Of a stretch of DNA of 64,000 bases, positions 21,376 through 32,729 are shown in pieces. A program made the translations under genes and the position numbers. The stretch spans positions 744,001 to 808,000 of the forward strand of contig BQMF02000049.1 in NCBI GenBank assembly GCA_027922465.2, given 5' to 3'. Numbering within the stretch: position 1 is the first letter of the stretch; every line of letters begins with the position of its first letter. This DNA comes from Turritopsis dohrnii. Taxonomy: Eukaryota > Cnidaria > Hydrozoa > Anthoathecata > Oceaniidae. A model generated the notes under the pieces. The model saw only the letters and a program-made list of their open reading frames with translations, ran no database searches and was not told the origin of the DNA.

Positions 21376-23592
21376 TCATTTCTTCGTTTTGCTCTTTTTA
21401 CCTTTCTTTGTTTTTTCCACCTCTTTCGCCAAGGCATGTCCCTCACTTTTAATATGTTCGAATAATTTGTTTCTTGTCGGATACTGTTTTGAACAAACGC
21501 CGCAAGTGAATCTGGCGTCGCCGTCTTTGGTGTCGGCTTCCCCTTGTACTTCCTCGTCCTCGTTTAAGTTAAAGCAAGCTTTGTATTTTTTTTGGAACAA
21601 GATATTTTTACCGCGGTGTTCCATATGTGTTTTATTGTATCGTATGGAGTCGGCAATTGGCGAGCGTTGAAGCAACCTTGGTTCTTTGACTTCCGCCTCA
21701 CTAGTCTGGTGAACAGTTTTTTTCCCATGATGTTCCATGTGATTCATGTGGTATGGTATCGAATCAACAGCGTTCAAGCCTAAAGATGATTGGTCATTGC
21801 TTACGCCTTCGTTACCGCCAGTGATTTTCTTCCCATGATGCGCCATATGATTCATATGGTATGGTATCGAATCAACAGCGTTCAGCAACCCTGTCGGCTG
21901 ACATTCATTGGACTGGTTTTCTTCGATAGGAACGTCGGACGGCAATCCCAACCTTTCATCTGAACTGACGTCGACAGTTGCCGTCTCACCGTCGTCACTT
22001 TCGTCGCTACTACTTTGACCTATTTCAACGTTCAGGTTTCGACGCCCTTTCTTACGATCAGACTTGGTGGGGCGCTTCAATTTTAAAGAATTCGTCACAG
22101 AGATTTTCCCTAACGATGCTTCACGGGCGTCCTGAGGCAAATCAGAAGCGTCCGAACGAACTCGCTCAACCGAATCTCGTATCTCCTGTTTCTTTGTTTT
22201 CTTTCTTGGGAGAGCGAGTGAATCCTGCGAAGAGAGAAGTAAATGTTTATACTTTTCATTCCACTCTTCTTCGTCAGCAAATACTTCATCATTCCTTCCT
22301 GCTTTCCCCTTCTTCTTTTTGTCCTTCACTTTGAGAGAGCCCTGACTGCCTGATGGTAGCTTCTTCTTTGCATGAATCAACGAGTCAGTGTGATGCATTA
22401 ATTTATTCTCGTCCTCGTTTTCGTCACTTTCGTCGTTCTTCGGGTCCATTTTTTTATCTTCCACACATTTTTCAATAACGTTCAGTTTGACGACAGTTTC
22501 CGGTAAATTCAAAGAACTTAACCTTTCGTAACCTTCGGTCGAACGGTCGCTGTCTTCCACGGGAGGCTTTTCTGAGTCAATGTGTAAATCCTGTAGTAAA
22601 TCTTCGGCTAACTCCGATCTTATCATATCCACGTTTTCTTTGTGTTTCTTTGATTTCTCGTGATTTGCCAATGCCTTGGCTGATTTGAAATTTTTGTCGC
22701 ACGCTATGCAATAAAAATAGTCGGCGTTACAGTCCTGGTCGCTGCCATCGGAATTTGTACATTTGCTACCAAACTGTTCATCGAAATGCGAGTCGATATC
22801 GTCGAGTTTAGAATGATCGAACGCCATCCATTCCTGCTCCTGATAATTTTCGAGTAGCCGATTATTTTTCCGGATATCTTCTTCCCTCTTCTTTTCCAGT
22901 TTCAACTGATTTTCGGCCTGTCGTTCCTCCAGCTGTTTCCGATATTCCTGCATGCGTTTATCGCGTTTCTTAACAAACGCCACAAGGGCGCGCACTTCTT
23001 CGTTGCGCTTTCTTTTCGCAGTGTCCCTTAATTTCTTATTCTCTTTTTCCATTAACCTCTGCGTAGGACGGTTCGGTGCTTGTTTCAAATCATATTTTTC
23101 CTTCCAGACAAAAGTCTTTTTCGTGCAATAGCCTAACCAATAGGAATAAAAACTCTTTATATGGTCGAAATCACTGTTCGAGTCTCCGAATTCCGGAACG
23201 TCGTACTCTTCATCGCCTTCCAAGTACGGTTCGTCTTCTTCAGAAATCCGTGTGAACACATCACGAAAGACTGCATAAAAACCATCCCTGTCGTCACCAA
23301 ACCCTTTGTATACACTGGGATTGAAGTAGTGCATGACGTCAACGGAATCGTCCACATATTCTTCATCTCCCAAAAGGATCCGTTCTCTGTGTTTATCGTA
23401 CCAAGCGCGTTCCTGCTTATCGCTCAGTACTTCATATGCACTTTGCACTTCATGAAAAATACGCGTGCACTCTTCCATATTCTCTGGATTCTTATCAGGA
23501 TGGTTTTGAAGGGCTAGTTTTCGGTAGTTTCGCTTAATTTCTGCATCGTCAGCATCACGTGATACGCCCAGAACCTCATAATGACACCTCAT
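21376..23592 (-). CDS. DNAJC21: DNAJC21 (Jjj1-type J-domain protein), single exon, 738 aa
   Basis: Cytosolic/nucleolar Hsp70 co-chaperone that helps recycle 60S assembly factors (family knowledge). The J domain spans 1-68 with HPD at 31-33. A Jjj1-type middle region follows (FYSYWLGYCTKKTFVWKEKY, 148-167), then a charged coiled coil (175-255), EWMAFDHSKLDD (254-266) and a first C2H2 finger (C295, C298, H311, H317). The acidic/basic low-complexity centre leads to a second C2H2 finger (C697, C700, H713, H719) and a Lys-rich tail. Longer than human DNAJC21 and intact without introns in the coding part. Odd: residues 571-589, 607-625 and 646-662 repeat an ADSIPYHMNHMEHHGKK-like unit three times. 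An acceptor-like TTTCTTTCAG ends at 23608, so a 5' UTR intron is possible. Confidence 0.95.
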   Translation of the reverse strand: MRCHYEVLGVSRDADDAEIKRNYRKLALQNHPDKNPENMEECTRIFHEVQSAYEVLSDKQERAWYDKHRERILLGDEEYVDDSVDVMHYFNPSVYKGFGDDRDGFYAVFRDVFTRISEEDEPYLEGDEEYDVPEFGDSNSDFDHIKSFYSYWLGYCTKKTFVWKEKYDLKQAPNRPTQRLMEKENKKLRDTAKRKRNEEVRALVAFVKKRDKRMQEYRKQLEERQAENQLKLEKKREEDIRKNNRLLENYQEQEWMAFDHSKLDDIDSHFDEQFGSKCTNSDGSDQDCNADYFYCIACDKNFKSAKALANHEKSKKHKENVDMIRSELAEDLLQDLHIDSEKPPVEDSDRSTEGYERLSSLNLPETVVKLNVIEKCVEDKKMDPKNDESDENEDENKLMHHTDSLIHAKKKLPSGSQGSLKVKDKKKKGKAGRNDEVFADEEEWNEKYKHLLLSSQDSLALPRKKTKKQEIRDSVERVRSDASDLPQDAREASLGKISVTNSLKLKRPTKSDRKKGRRNLNVEIGQSSSDESDDGETATVDVSSDERLGLPSDVPIEENQSNECQPTGLLNAVDSIPYHMNHMAHHGKKITGGNEGVSNDQSSLGLNAVDSIPYHMNHMEHHGKKTVHQTSEAEVKEPRLLQRSPIADSIRYNKTHMEHRGKNILFQKKYKACFNLNEDEEVQGEADTKDGDARFTCGVCSKQYPTRNKLFEHIKSEGHALAKEVEKTKKGKKSKTKK

Positions 23593-23627
23593 GTTTTATT
23601 CTAGATCCTGAAAGAAAAAATGTTAGA

Positions 23628-23750
23628 CCAATAGAAATATAAAGAATACTGGACTCACCAATAAAAAGTACATCGAATGTAAATTTAACCAATGAAAATA
23701 CATCGAATAGTCTGGCCAATAGAAACACGTCGAATACTCGTCTGACCAAT
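23628..23750. promoter_or_regulatory. Array of five CCAAT boxes upstream of DNAJC21
   Basis: CCAAT occurs at 23628, 23658, 23689, 23716 and 23746, spaced 27 to 31 bases, inside degenerate tandem units containing CCAATAGAAA and ATCGAATA. Relative to DNAJC21 the motif is in reverse orientation (ATTGG). CCAAT is the NF-Y binding site and works in both orientations. If the acceptor at 23608 is used, the array might lie in a 5' UTR intron rather than the core promoter. Confidence 0.6.
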
Positions 23751-23759
23751 AGAAACGAG

Positions 23760-25466
23760 AAATCACAGATCGATCTACCATAGCTTATCTCTTGCACACA
23801 AAAATGTATCTGCTGAGCGAAAACAACAATAATCAGAATATTTAACACACCAACTAAAAAAGAAAGATGTTTTTAAAATAATTTCTCTGACATGAATAGA
23901 AGAAAAAACCATGTTTGGTTAAAACACAAGAAAATGTTAACGACTTCGTAAAAAGCAGCAGAATCCTTAAATAAAAAAAAAAATTGAAATCGATCAATCG
24001 CTGCGTTTTGACCGCATCTGTTAAAACAGTCTATTTACATATCAAGTGATCAAATATTTGTCAACGAAAGTTCATACTTTATACACGATCAACATTTCTC
24101 CATGAACCAAAAGCGTTTTTTTTTAAAAAACAACAACAACGTAACACTATGTTTGCACGTCACTTTGATTCCGATAGTCAAATACCGACGTTAGGTTAAA
24201 ATCTAAGGTGACGACTGTCGTCAATAACATGCCGTCAGTATGTACACGTCAGATTCCTACACAATGTCAAAAACGGGAAACCACAGTTATGAATGAAATG
24301 AAACTAATTTCTGATTTACACGTAATATCTAGAAATAGCATCACTAACGATATTTATACCTACAAATCAGTTTTATTAGCATTGATATTACTTTTAAAAC
24401 AATCGTACGCGTTTTGGAAAGGAACTTACAAAAAATTTAAAATTTATCATTACAAAACCTGAAAGCAATTTACCGAACGAATAACGACTTAAATTATACG
24501 TTTTCCAAATGTTAGAGTCGTTGTGAAATGACCTTTGCCGAAAGGTTTACGACTTTTCTACCACACCACTTCCAGTTTGCTTACGTCACCAAACACTAAA
24601 GCTGGTATACATTTCCATAGTAACATCGAAACAAGGTAAAATAATAAAACCCACAGGCAGTTGACATGCAAGGAGGTCACGATATGCAAAATGAATTCGC
24701 TGGAATATTCGGATATCAGAGTGACTTTATTTCGTTCTGATAGACATCGACAAATCTAACCTTCAATCTTCGATCGCCTTAAGCAAACTTCAAACAAATT
24801 ATGTTAAAAGAAACCGCCAAGAAGTGTTAAGTCAACCAAACTATGAAACTAGATTTAACCGCCAAGAAGTGTAAGGTCAACAACAATGGATTACTCGGTG
24901 CGACGGGCGACGAACATACGCGACGTGGACAACAGCACAACTCGTATAAAACAACATAGGATAAAAGAGATTACAAAACAAGATAAAAACTTTGTGGCCT
25001 TCACGAAACCCTCACAGTTGACAAAAACAAAAATTCAGATAATTCTTACAACAATCAAACAAGCAAACGACGTTCTTGAAAATTAACACAACATTTGCTA
25101 ACAACAGAACAAGGATGTAGGAAGACAGTTTAAAATAAAACTAAAATCATTTCAAGATAAGCATTATAAATGTAAAACCACTTCTATTAAAAAGGATGTC
25201 CCGGCGACCAGAAAGAATGACTTTCATTCAATGCCTTCCCACTATTTGTAAAAATTGATCCAGTGTTGTAGTTTTATCTACCCATTATATTACATCTAAA
25301 TGGTAATGATTGTGAAAAAAAAATTAAATGAGTTAAAAACACCATGTGTTTAACGAAACAGATCTTTCTCGAAGTTCTGTTAACACGCTGTAATCCAAAA
25401 GTATTATAGCCTTGTTTTGAAGATTTGAATTTCTTTTGATTATCCCACAGCGAAAGGGAAATAATA
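23760..25466. other. Intergenic, one duplicated segment
   Basis: Contains the first copy (24592-24707) of a 116-base segment repeated at 25629-25744. Near 24810 and 24858 the motif ACCGCCAAGAAGTGT occurs twice. Small ORFs at 24208-24462 and 24886-25086 have no recognisable family and are probably chance. Confidence 0.5.
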
Positions 25467-26089
25467 CAGGGTGGCTAACAAATTTCTGAAACAAAAATCC
25501 AGCTTTTTTTATAAGGCAATTTCCCAGCCTTGAAGTGTTGAAAATGGTACTTAATTCAAGCCTCAAGCCAAACTTATCAAGTAGCATAAGCCAGCTTAAA
25601 TGTCAATTTAATGCTCTTTAATAAACCGAACACTAAAGCTGGTATACATTTCCATAGTAAAATCGAAACAAGGTAAAATAATAAAACCCACAGGCAGTTG
25701 ACATGCAAGGAGGTCACGATATGCAAAATGAATTCGCTGGAATAGCTGGAATAGCCCTTATCAAGTAGCATAAGCCAGCTTAAATGTCAATTTAATGCTC
25801 TTTAATAAAGGTATTTGATCACACATTCTCACTGTGAGAAATATTAGAATTAGAATTAGACATATAACCTGTTTAAAATCCGAAAGTTAGATAATTGTAG
25901 CAAATATAGCAAAAAGAGAAATTTCAAGAAAATTAATGTCCTGAAAGTAAAAAAAAACATTGTGCACAAAAATTAAAAATCCAGTTTTTCCAGCCCTTCA
26001 GCTTGAAAAAGGGACCTTTTCCCAGCTTTTCCAGCCCATTTCTCAAAAACAAGCTTTTTTCCAGCTTTCCAGCCCTGTTAACCACCCTG
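25467..26089. mobile_element. TIR element with CAGGGTGG ends and 5-bp target duplication
   Basis: Ends CAGGGTGGCTAACA and TGTTAACCACCCTG are inverted repeats. TAATA flanks both sides (25462-25466 and 26090-26094). The interior is rich in CCAGC/TTTTCCAGC motifs and includes 53-base direct repeats (25573-25625 and 25757-25809) surrounding a copy of a segment from 24592-24707. No transposase. The end type and 5-bp duplication suggest an hAT-like group. Confidence 0.7.
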
Positions 26090-28477
26090 TAATACTTGGA
26101 TATTACTGCAATGACAATATGTAATGAGTGGGACATAAAAATGAGGTGAAACTTGAAAACATTGACACGGCGTTTAAATTCGGCAAAGGTATATTATAGC
26201 CCCTACCAACTGTAGTATTGTAATCATCGAAAACATTTTTTCTACTATTCTCAAAAGAAAACCATGATACATCTCAAGTAAAAGTGACAAGGAAACACGA
26301 GACAGTATAGAGAGAATTATCGGCTACTTGACAAAACAGGAAAACAGTGGGTAAAATCATCAAAAATCCACTGCAACGAAGAGCATCTTTATTGAAATAG
26401 AGTGTATATCACTTGAGAAAAGCACTCCTTGGCAGAGACTTAGCAACAACCTTGCCCACTGGGTATATACATACACAGCTGTCATATTAACATTGAAAGA
26501 TTTAACAAGCTAACCCTAACAGTGATCATACATAGAAGCATTACAAAGCATATCAATAACACATATATTTAATAAAATAATTTAATAGTATTAAAGAAAA
26601 TAAAATTACATAAGATTATCTGAGATTAAAAGTATCCGGGGATACAGATATACATTAATGAGAAGACAACAGAGTTTATTTTATAATCTGTGATTATTAG
26701 AGCTTCCGTCCAAAGGTCATCTTGAGAGTCTTAGATTTATAGAGGGATATTTTCCATAACAATTCATAGCTGACTAAAAGCATAGCAATGGTTTTTGTTG
26801 GTGTTCAATGCCATGTGAGACTATGAATTATTAATTGCATGCGAGACTGTGCATTATTGATTGCATGTGAAATGAAAACATGCTCACAACTTGCAGATTG
26901 ATCTGGATTAGAATCGTTTTATTTTTGGCATCAAAGCACGTTTCACATAATTAGACAAGACCTTACATTTACACAGGTAGAGACAGACAGACAGAGAATT
27001 GAGTATCAATTACATGAAATTATTCATCAACATATTTTTCGAAAGCCAATTTTTATGCTATTAAACAAAACATTTGATTTCTCTAACATGAATCAAACAA
27101 ACATCAAAACACCAACATTTCTTAGGGAATTTAGTTTTAGAACAAATAGCGATCTCAAAATCATGTTGAAAATGAACTAGAGCCTGGATGAGCAAACATA
27201 TTTATGTCAGTTTACTCAATACACCTTAACAGCAACAGGAGAGTGACAAACCATTTCCTCTGTGATCATTGAGTGAGTACTTAAGAGCCACTTTCTGAGA
27301 CATTCAGGCAAAATTTGGAAGTGATATCCTCAGATTGTATTTGTTTTCAGATATTTTGTACACAATTAATGTAAACAGGCACCTCAGAAATAGAGTCTGT
27401 AATATTAGCATTTTTAGGGCTAAATTTGTAACATTGAATGATGCAAAGTTTCATCACTTGGCCAAAAATTCGTCTTTTTTGTCCAACGAATAATTTAAGC
27501 CAACAAAAAATTTTGACCTTTTTCGAAATTCTGTTATTGCTACTTTTTTGCTTATTTAATAGATTTCATTATTAACATAACAAATGGGAAAGTGCTTTGA
27601 TTGCAAGTTTGCAAGGCACACTTATGTTGCACATAATTGAACCGGTGAGTGTGAACATAATGTTTCAAGGTAGCGGCTTTGTATAATGTATGTGTAAACG
27701 TATCCCTGTTAGATTTATGAACTATTGTAAGATATTTTTGAAAAAACTTCTATTTCGTTATTTGAAATGGTCGAAATGTTTCACAAAATAAAAATTTTAG
27801 TCGGTACAAATTTTTATCAGCCCAAATTTTTCGTCAGTGCAAATTTTCGTCACCTCACCAAAAATGAAAACACTTTGTTGCTAGGTAAAAATCCAATATG
27901 AAATTTAACTTTCCAAAACTACTTTCGAGGCTTGTGTAGCCTCATCATGACCAGAGCTGAGCACATGGTTTTTTCCTTTTATATAAGGTAGAACGTTAGA
28001 AGAAAGTAAAATACTATCTCGCATTCTGCCAGACCTAAGGCCCGCTGACATCATGGACAATTTTTTAAAGCACTTAATGAGCAAAAATTGGTTTTTGGAC
28101 AGCTACTCAGCCCCAGACCCTTACTTTCACACAGATCTTTTTCTATGAAATGAAAGTAAACTCAAACAAAGTAAACTTTCAAATAAAGTAAACTTTCAAA
28201 TAAACCATAGAAAACTATTTGCAAGTGATGGTCATTCAGGCTCAAATTTCAGCAAATCCATATATTTTTTGATTTTAGACAACAAAGTATGTGTTTGTGG
28301 TAGAATTCTGCATTAGTTTGAGAAAATATCAAAAGACAAGTCAGATATCATCATAAAAACAACTAATCCAACCTTTAAAGTAGCAGTTTCATCAATGTTA
28401 CAATATTACGGACCCTATTTCTAGAGACCAATACGAATCTTTTTTAAAAAATTTGACAGGTGCCTCTTTACATTGTT
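26090..28477. other. Long AT-rich non-coding stretch
   Basis: No ORF with protein-like content, no tRNA-like or clear repeat boundary. Loose recurrences of AAATTTTCGTC-like words occur at 27465-27865, possibly remains of an old repeat. Confidence 0.5.
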
Positions 28478-28952
28478 CAGGGATTTTTCCAAGAACTTTC
28501 CAACTACCGTTTACCGGTAGTTAAAACTCAATCTTGAATTGAGTTTAGAAACTCAATCATTCATTGTCAATTAAACATTTTTTTAGCTCTCTAATGCGTA
28601 GTATTTAAAAACATGTTCTGAGAAAGTAATAAGGCCATTATTCACCAGCTATCCTATTGCTAGGGAGAACGACCACCGTTGCTAAGGTAATTTTGAAATT
28701 TCTTTTGTTATACGCATTCATTTCTTCACCTTACGACGAAAGAATATGAAAACGAAAGTGGTACCAGTAGGACTCGTTTTCATGTTATTCAATGAAATTA
28801 AAAAATATCTTAGTTTCCAACTCCCTATGCATGCCTCTCATGACCTGTTTGTGGAGATTGAAATCTCTAAAATTGTGGAGCTTCCTGGACTGTAAAACTC
28901 AATCTTCTCTACGAAAAACGGTAGTAACCAAAAGTGCTTGGAAAAATCCCTG
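28478..28952. mobile_element. MITE with CAGGGATTTTTCCAAG ends and TTGTT duplication
   Basis: Ends CAGGGATTTTTCCAAGAACT and its counterpart ending GCTTGGAAAAATCCCTG are inverted repeats, and ACCGTTTACCGG and ACGGTAGTAACC extend the match. TTGTT flanks both ends (28473-28477 and 28953-28957). No coding capacity; the ORF at 28792-28974 spans the right end and is chance. Confidence 0.78.
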
Positions 28953-29474
28953 TTGTTGTGTAAAAAATATCTGAAAGAAAGCAAACACAATTTGAGGATA
29001 TCACTTTTAGATTTTGCCCTGTTTTACCTGAATTTCTCAGAAAATGGCTCTAACTTTCAACCAAAAAATCACAAAGATTAAACAAGCACTAGATGCCTTT
29101 ACTGTAGATTATGTAGAAATGTGCAGAATTGTTTACGAACTGTGACAACAACTCAACAAAATACTATAACAAATTTTGGCAAATGCTAAGTCATGTAAAC
29201 ATTGAAATAATACATGAACTTTTCATTATCAGAGTATATATATTTCTTAATTTTAGTGGAAATATCAGTGGCATTATTCCAATTTAAAAATCATCAAGCA
29301 ATACGTAATTACATTTATCAAAATAGTATTTTTTGTATATACATAACATTTAAATTTGTCAATATATACCTTCATTCTTCTATCAACTCAGAGTTCTTTC
29401 TCCCCAGTGAATTACAAAGATGCAATATTAATCTTATTTAAAGGTATTGACATGAGGAGTTATATTATTACATC

Positions 29475-30093
29475 GTGACGTTCCAGGGGATTTTGATAAA
29501 CAAATGATAAAACGTTTTACAACGTTTAAACGTTTTACACTTTGTTGAAAAACGTTTTTTCAGTAACGAAAAAACGTTTTCTTGTCATGTGCGCAACGTT
29601 GTAAACGTTTTAAACGTTTTTTCATTTTCGTAAAAAACGTGTTTTTTTTGTTTTCGAAAAAACGTTTGTATAAACGTTTTTACATAAAAAAAAGATGAAA
29701 ATGATTTTTAAGTTTTGTTTACAAAAAGCATTCTCAATTACTCAACCCGCTCAAAATATTGAGAATTAAATAGGTATCGTTTTTTAGGTTCTTTTTGAAC
29801 TTTCTTAACTTTATGTTTACTGTGGAGCAACCTGAAAATAAAAAATTCAAGTTTAACAGAAAGCGTTTTTAACAATAAAACGTTTAAACGTTTTTAATGT
29901 TAATACATAAAACGTTTTAAGAAATGTTTAAACGTTTTCTCTTTCGAATTCTTGAAACGTTTTAAAGTTTTGGTAAAAACGTTCTATCGTTTTTATCAAA
30001 ACGTTTTCTAATGTTTTTTCTATTGTTTTTACGTTTTTAACATTTTTTGAAAAACGTTTTATCATTTGTTATCAAAATCCCCTGGAACGTCAC
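29475..30093. mobile_element. TIR element packed with AACGTT palindromes
   Basis: Ends GTGACGTTCCAGGGGATTTT and AAAATCCCCTGGAACGTCAC are inverted repeats. Inside, about 18 copies of AACGTT (mostly as AAACGTTTT) are clustered toward the two ends, leaving an AT-rich centre (about 29680-29850). A non-autonomous DNA transposon is likely, with the motif array as possible transposase binding sites. A target duplication could not be defined. Confidence 0.75.
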
Positions 30094-31397
30094 ATATATA
30101 ACATAGCTAACTGTTATAAAGAAACTTTGAACTGATAAGCTAACAAGAAAAGCAACATAATCAAGTATTTTAAGTTAGCATAAGTAACTAAAAGTCCCAT
30201 TTTTAAGTAAGCCTTTTTGATTAATATTGATTCCTTCATGGATTAAGTTATAAAATGTCAAAGGTAATGGACTTTCAAATGTCTGATGATAAAACCTTAC
30301 AAAATTCTCGAAGGCTGTGTTCCTTCATTAGAACTTATATACATTGTGGCAGACCAATTGCCACTTCGGCCAAAGGAGGAGGAGTCCATGGGTTTTTTAA
30401 TACAGTATATATTTGCTTTGACTGCTACACCGTAACACGATGCAAAAAAGAACAAGTCAGTTGTTCTTCAAAACTGCAGGTTTATAGAGAACATCTGGTT
30501 ATAGGAACTGTAATAAAGTCCTGTGATTAATCTTACTTTCTTCTGCAAGTATAGAAAGAGAAAACATGAGATTCATCTTTCTTCACACACACTGGAATAG
30601 AAAGAGTATATAAAGCTTCCAATTCAACTATTAACAACAATAATGAATAATATTATGAACGCTTATATATATAGCTATCTCTTTTAAAACTAAAGTGAAA
30701 ATAACAACAAACCAAACAAAATTCTCAATTCTTATCAATTCATAATAAAGTCGAAATATATCGTTAAACAAAATTGTTGGTCATTGAACTACAATTATTT
30801 CTTGTTGCCACAATATTTTTGTGTTACAGACTTCTCAATTCAACCATTTTAATTTGTGTAGCTATATAGATTTTAGGATTGATAAATTCTTATAAGATAA
30901 TGCTCGGTATAGATTTCGTATTGAAAAACCACAGACACATTATCAAAACTGATTTTTAATTTACATCTTAGTATGGAAAAAAGTAAGATAATACCTTTTA
31001 TAATGGTCAAAGACGATGGTAATGTGTTACGATGGTGCCAACTTCGATAAGTTCTAATGGCGTTTCTGAAGACGTTCCCTCGTGGCCCTATACGAAGAAG
31101 GACGAATCAAAATCGTTCCGCGAAACCGCCAGTCTCAGGGGGAGCCGCCTTTGAGAACAGAGTTAGCGTTCGCCCTTAAGCGCCCCCACCCCAAACTTCA
31201 CAACAGTGGTGACTGAACCAACAATGCCTCCTGCCTTTTACGGACCAAGGTCAGAAAACCTAGGGGACGAAGTAAGTGTCGAAACAAAAGCCTGAAATTT
31301 CACAAGCCCACATGTAACCAAGATGAAGTATGGACCGAAATGAATGCTTTCTCTGAGGCGCACATTCAAATAATTACATGGGCATGTGCACACAATA
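30094..31397. other. Non-coding with a GC-richer island
   Basis: The ORF 30255-30530 (91 aa, with a CFDCYTVTRCKK stretch) has no family I recognise and may be chance. Around 31040-31300 the base composition becomes clearly more GC-rich than its surroundings, without a clean coding frame. This could be an old retroelement segment or a promoter/first exon. Confidence 0.4.
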
Positions 31398-31983
31398 ATT
31401 GCCAGGGGCGGATCCAGGGTTAGGCAACTTAGGCAAATGCCTAACCCAAAATCAGTTAAATAATGTTTTTCATAAAATTGTATGAGAAAGGTATTGTATT
31501 ACAATAATCAGAAAGTAATCGAAAATATCAAGAGATTCCAGCATCCAATCCGCCCGATCCTTTCTTTCCCCCCCAAATATAGGATTATTATTCTCTCCCG
31601 GCGGCGAGGCGCGGCGCGCGCCATGATGTTAAAAATTAATGTTTTTTACAGCTTGAGTTTATAGGTAGTGTTCTCTGCCCGGAAAATGACTTCTCATAGT
31701 CACATTGACAACACAGACTAGTGCCTAACGCTCACCTTAGGCGAAGAAAATTTGCCTAAGGAGCCATGGGTTTACACACTTTAAATGAATGAACCAGAAG
31801 AAAATTTGCCTAAGGTACAACCATGGGTTTACACACTTTATTGAATGAATGGTCACCAAATCTTCACAAAACGACCGTGGGGGACTTTCGAATTAGACCC
31901 AGTTCAACATAGCCAGGAGACCCATCTACTCTTAGCCTGCTTACTCAACGAGCCGCAGGCGAGTAGCTGGGTACAACGTCTTA

Positions 31984-32700
31984 AGCCGAAACTCCACGAG
32001 ACGGAAAAGGTAGCGCTATCGATTTTTACCGCCGCTACACATGCGTAGTAGAATCAAATGACGTAATGTTGTAGCAGATGAGAAATGTAGCGTCGGAAAA
32101 TGTCGAGCAACCAGTAGTTCGATCAGTTTCTACTTTTTCGCCGGTCGCTGTTAAATCCAGCCAATCAAAATGCTTAAAACTGTAAACAAACAAAAAATTC
32201 TTGTGCAAGCGTGATGTTCAAAATGGCGTCTGCAGATACAGGGTCTCGCATTACAGTTTTTTGCTTTGTTATGCTAGGTCCGATCAAATATAGAAGCTTT
32301 TCAAAAGTTGTTGGAGACATTCGAAACGTTTTAAAAAACAACTCATGATCACTTAGTTTCATTTCGAGAATTAAACTATGAAATTCTCCTTTTGATTCTC
32401 TTTCTTCATAGATTTTTCTGACCCAAAATCTTCTGGATTTACGGATTTGTCTATTAGCAGTAATTTTCTTTTTCATGATAATGTATCTATATAAATACAA
32501 GCTTCGAAGTAACAAAGCATATTTTATATTATCTCTGTTTTCCATCTTGTTGTTGTAGTCGTTATTATTATTAGAAGGCGCGCAAAAATATTTCTCAATA
32601 TCGTGGAGATTGAACTCAATTGGTAGCGGCGACATTGACAATGTAGCGGCGGAAAAAATCGATAGCGCTACCTTTTCCGTCTCGTGGAGTAGTTTCGGCT
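31984..32700 (-). mobile_element. Harbinger-like TIR element with transposase fragment
   Basis: Ends AGCCGAAACTCCACGAGACG and CGTCTCGTGGAGTAGTTTCGGCT are inverted repeats extended by GGTAGCGCTATCGATTTTT. TTA flanks both sides (31981-31983 and 32701-32703). The minus-strand ORF 32641-32174 carries only the start of a Harbinger-type transposase, so the copy is an internally deleted derivative. Confidence 0.82.
32174..32641 (-). pseudogene. Harbinger transposase N-terminal fragment
   Basis: Residues 70-135 contain the family's N-terminal blocks: RRFWVRKIYEERESKGEFHS, LEMKLSDHELFFKTFRMS and FEKLLYLIGPSI. The catalytic DDE region is missing; the frame ends near residue 155 just before the left TIR. 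The ORF start lies at the inner edge of the right TIR, consistent with the natural position of a Harbinger coding region. Not functional alone. Confidence 0.75.
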
Positions 32701-32729
32701 TTAGTCAGATTTTGGCTAAAGCGCGCTGA

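Noticed and set aside
23576..23848. 90-aa minus-strand ORF upstream of DNAJC21
   Set aside because: Its repetitive FDVF pattern is the CCAAT tandem array translated; regulatory sequence is the better explanation.
24208..25086. ORFs of 84 and 66 aa
   Set aside because: No recognisable motif, no splice context and no supporting neighbour; probably chance.
30255..30530. 91-aa ORF with a CFDCYTVTRCKK stretch as a zinc-binding protein
   Set aside because: One CxxC pair is not enough and no family is recognised; left as unexplained.
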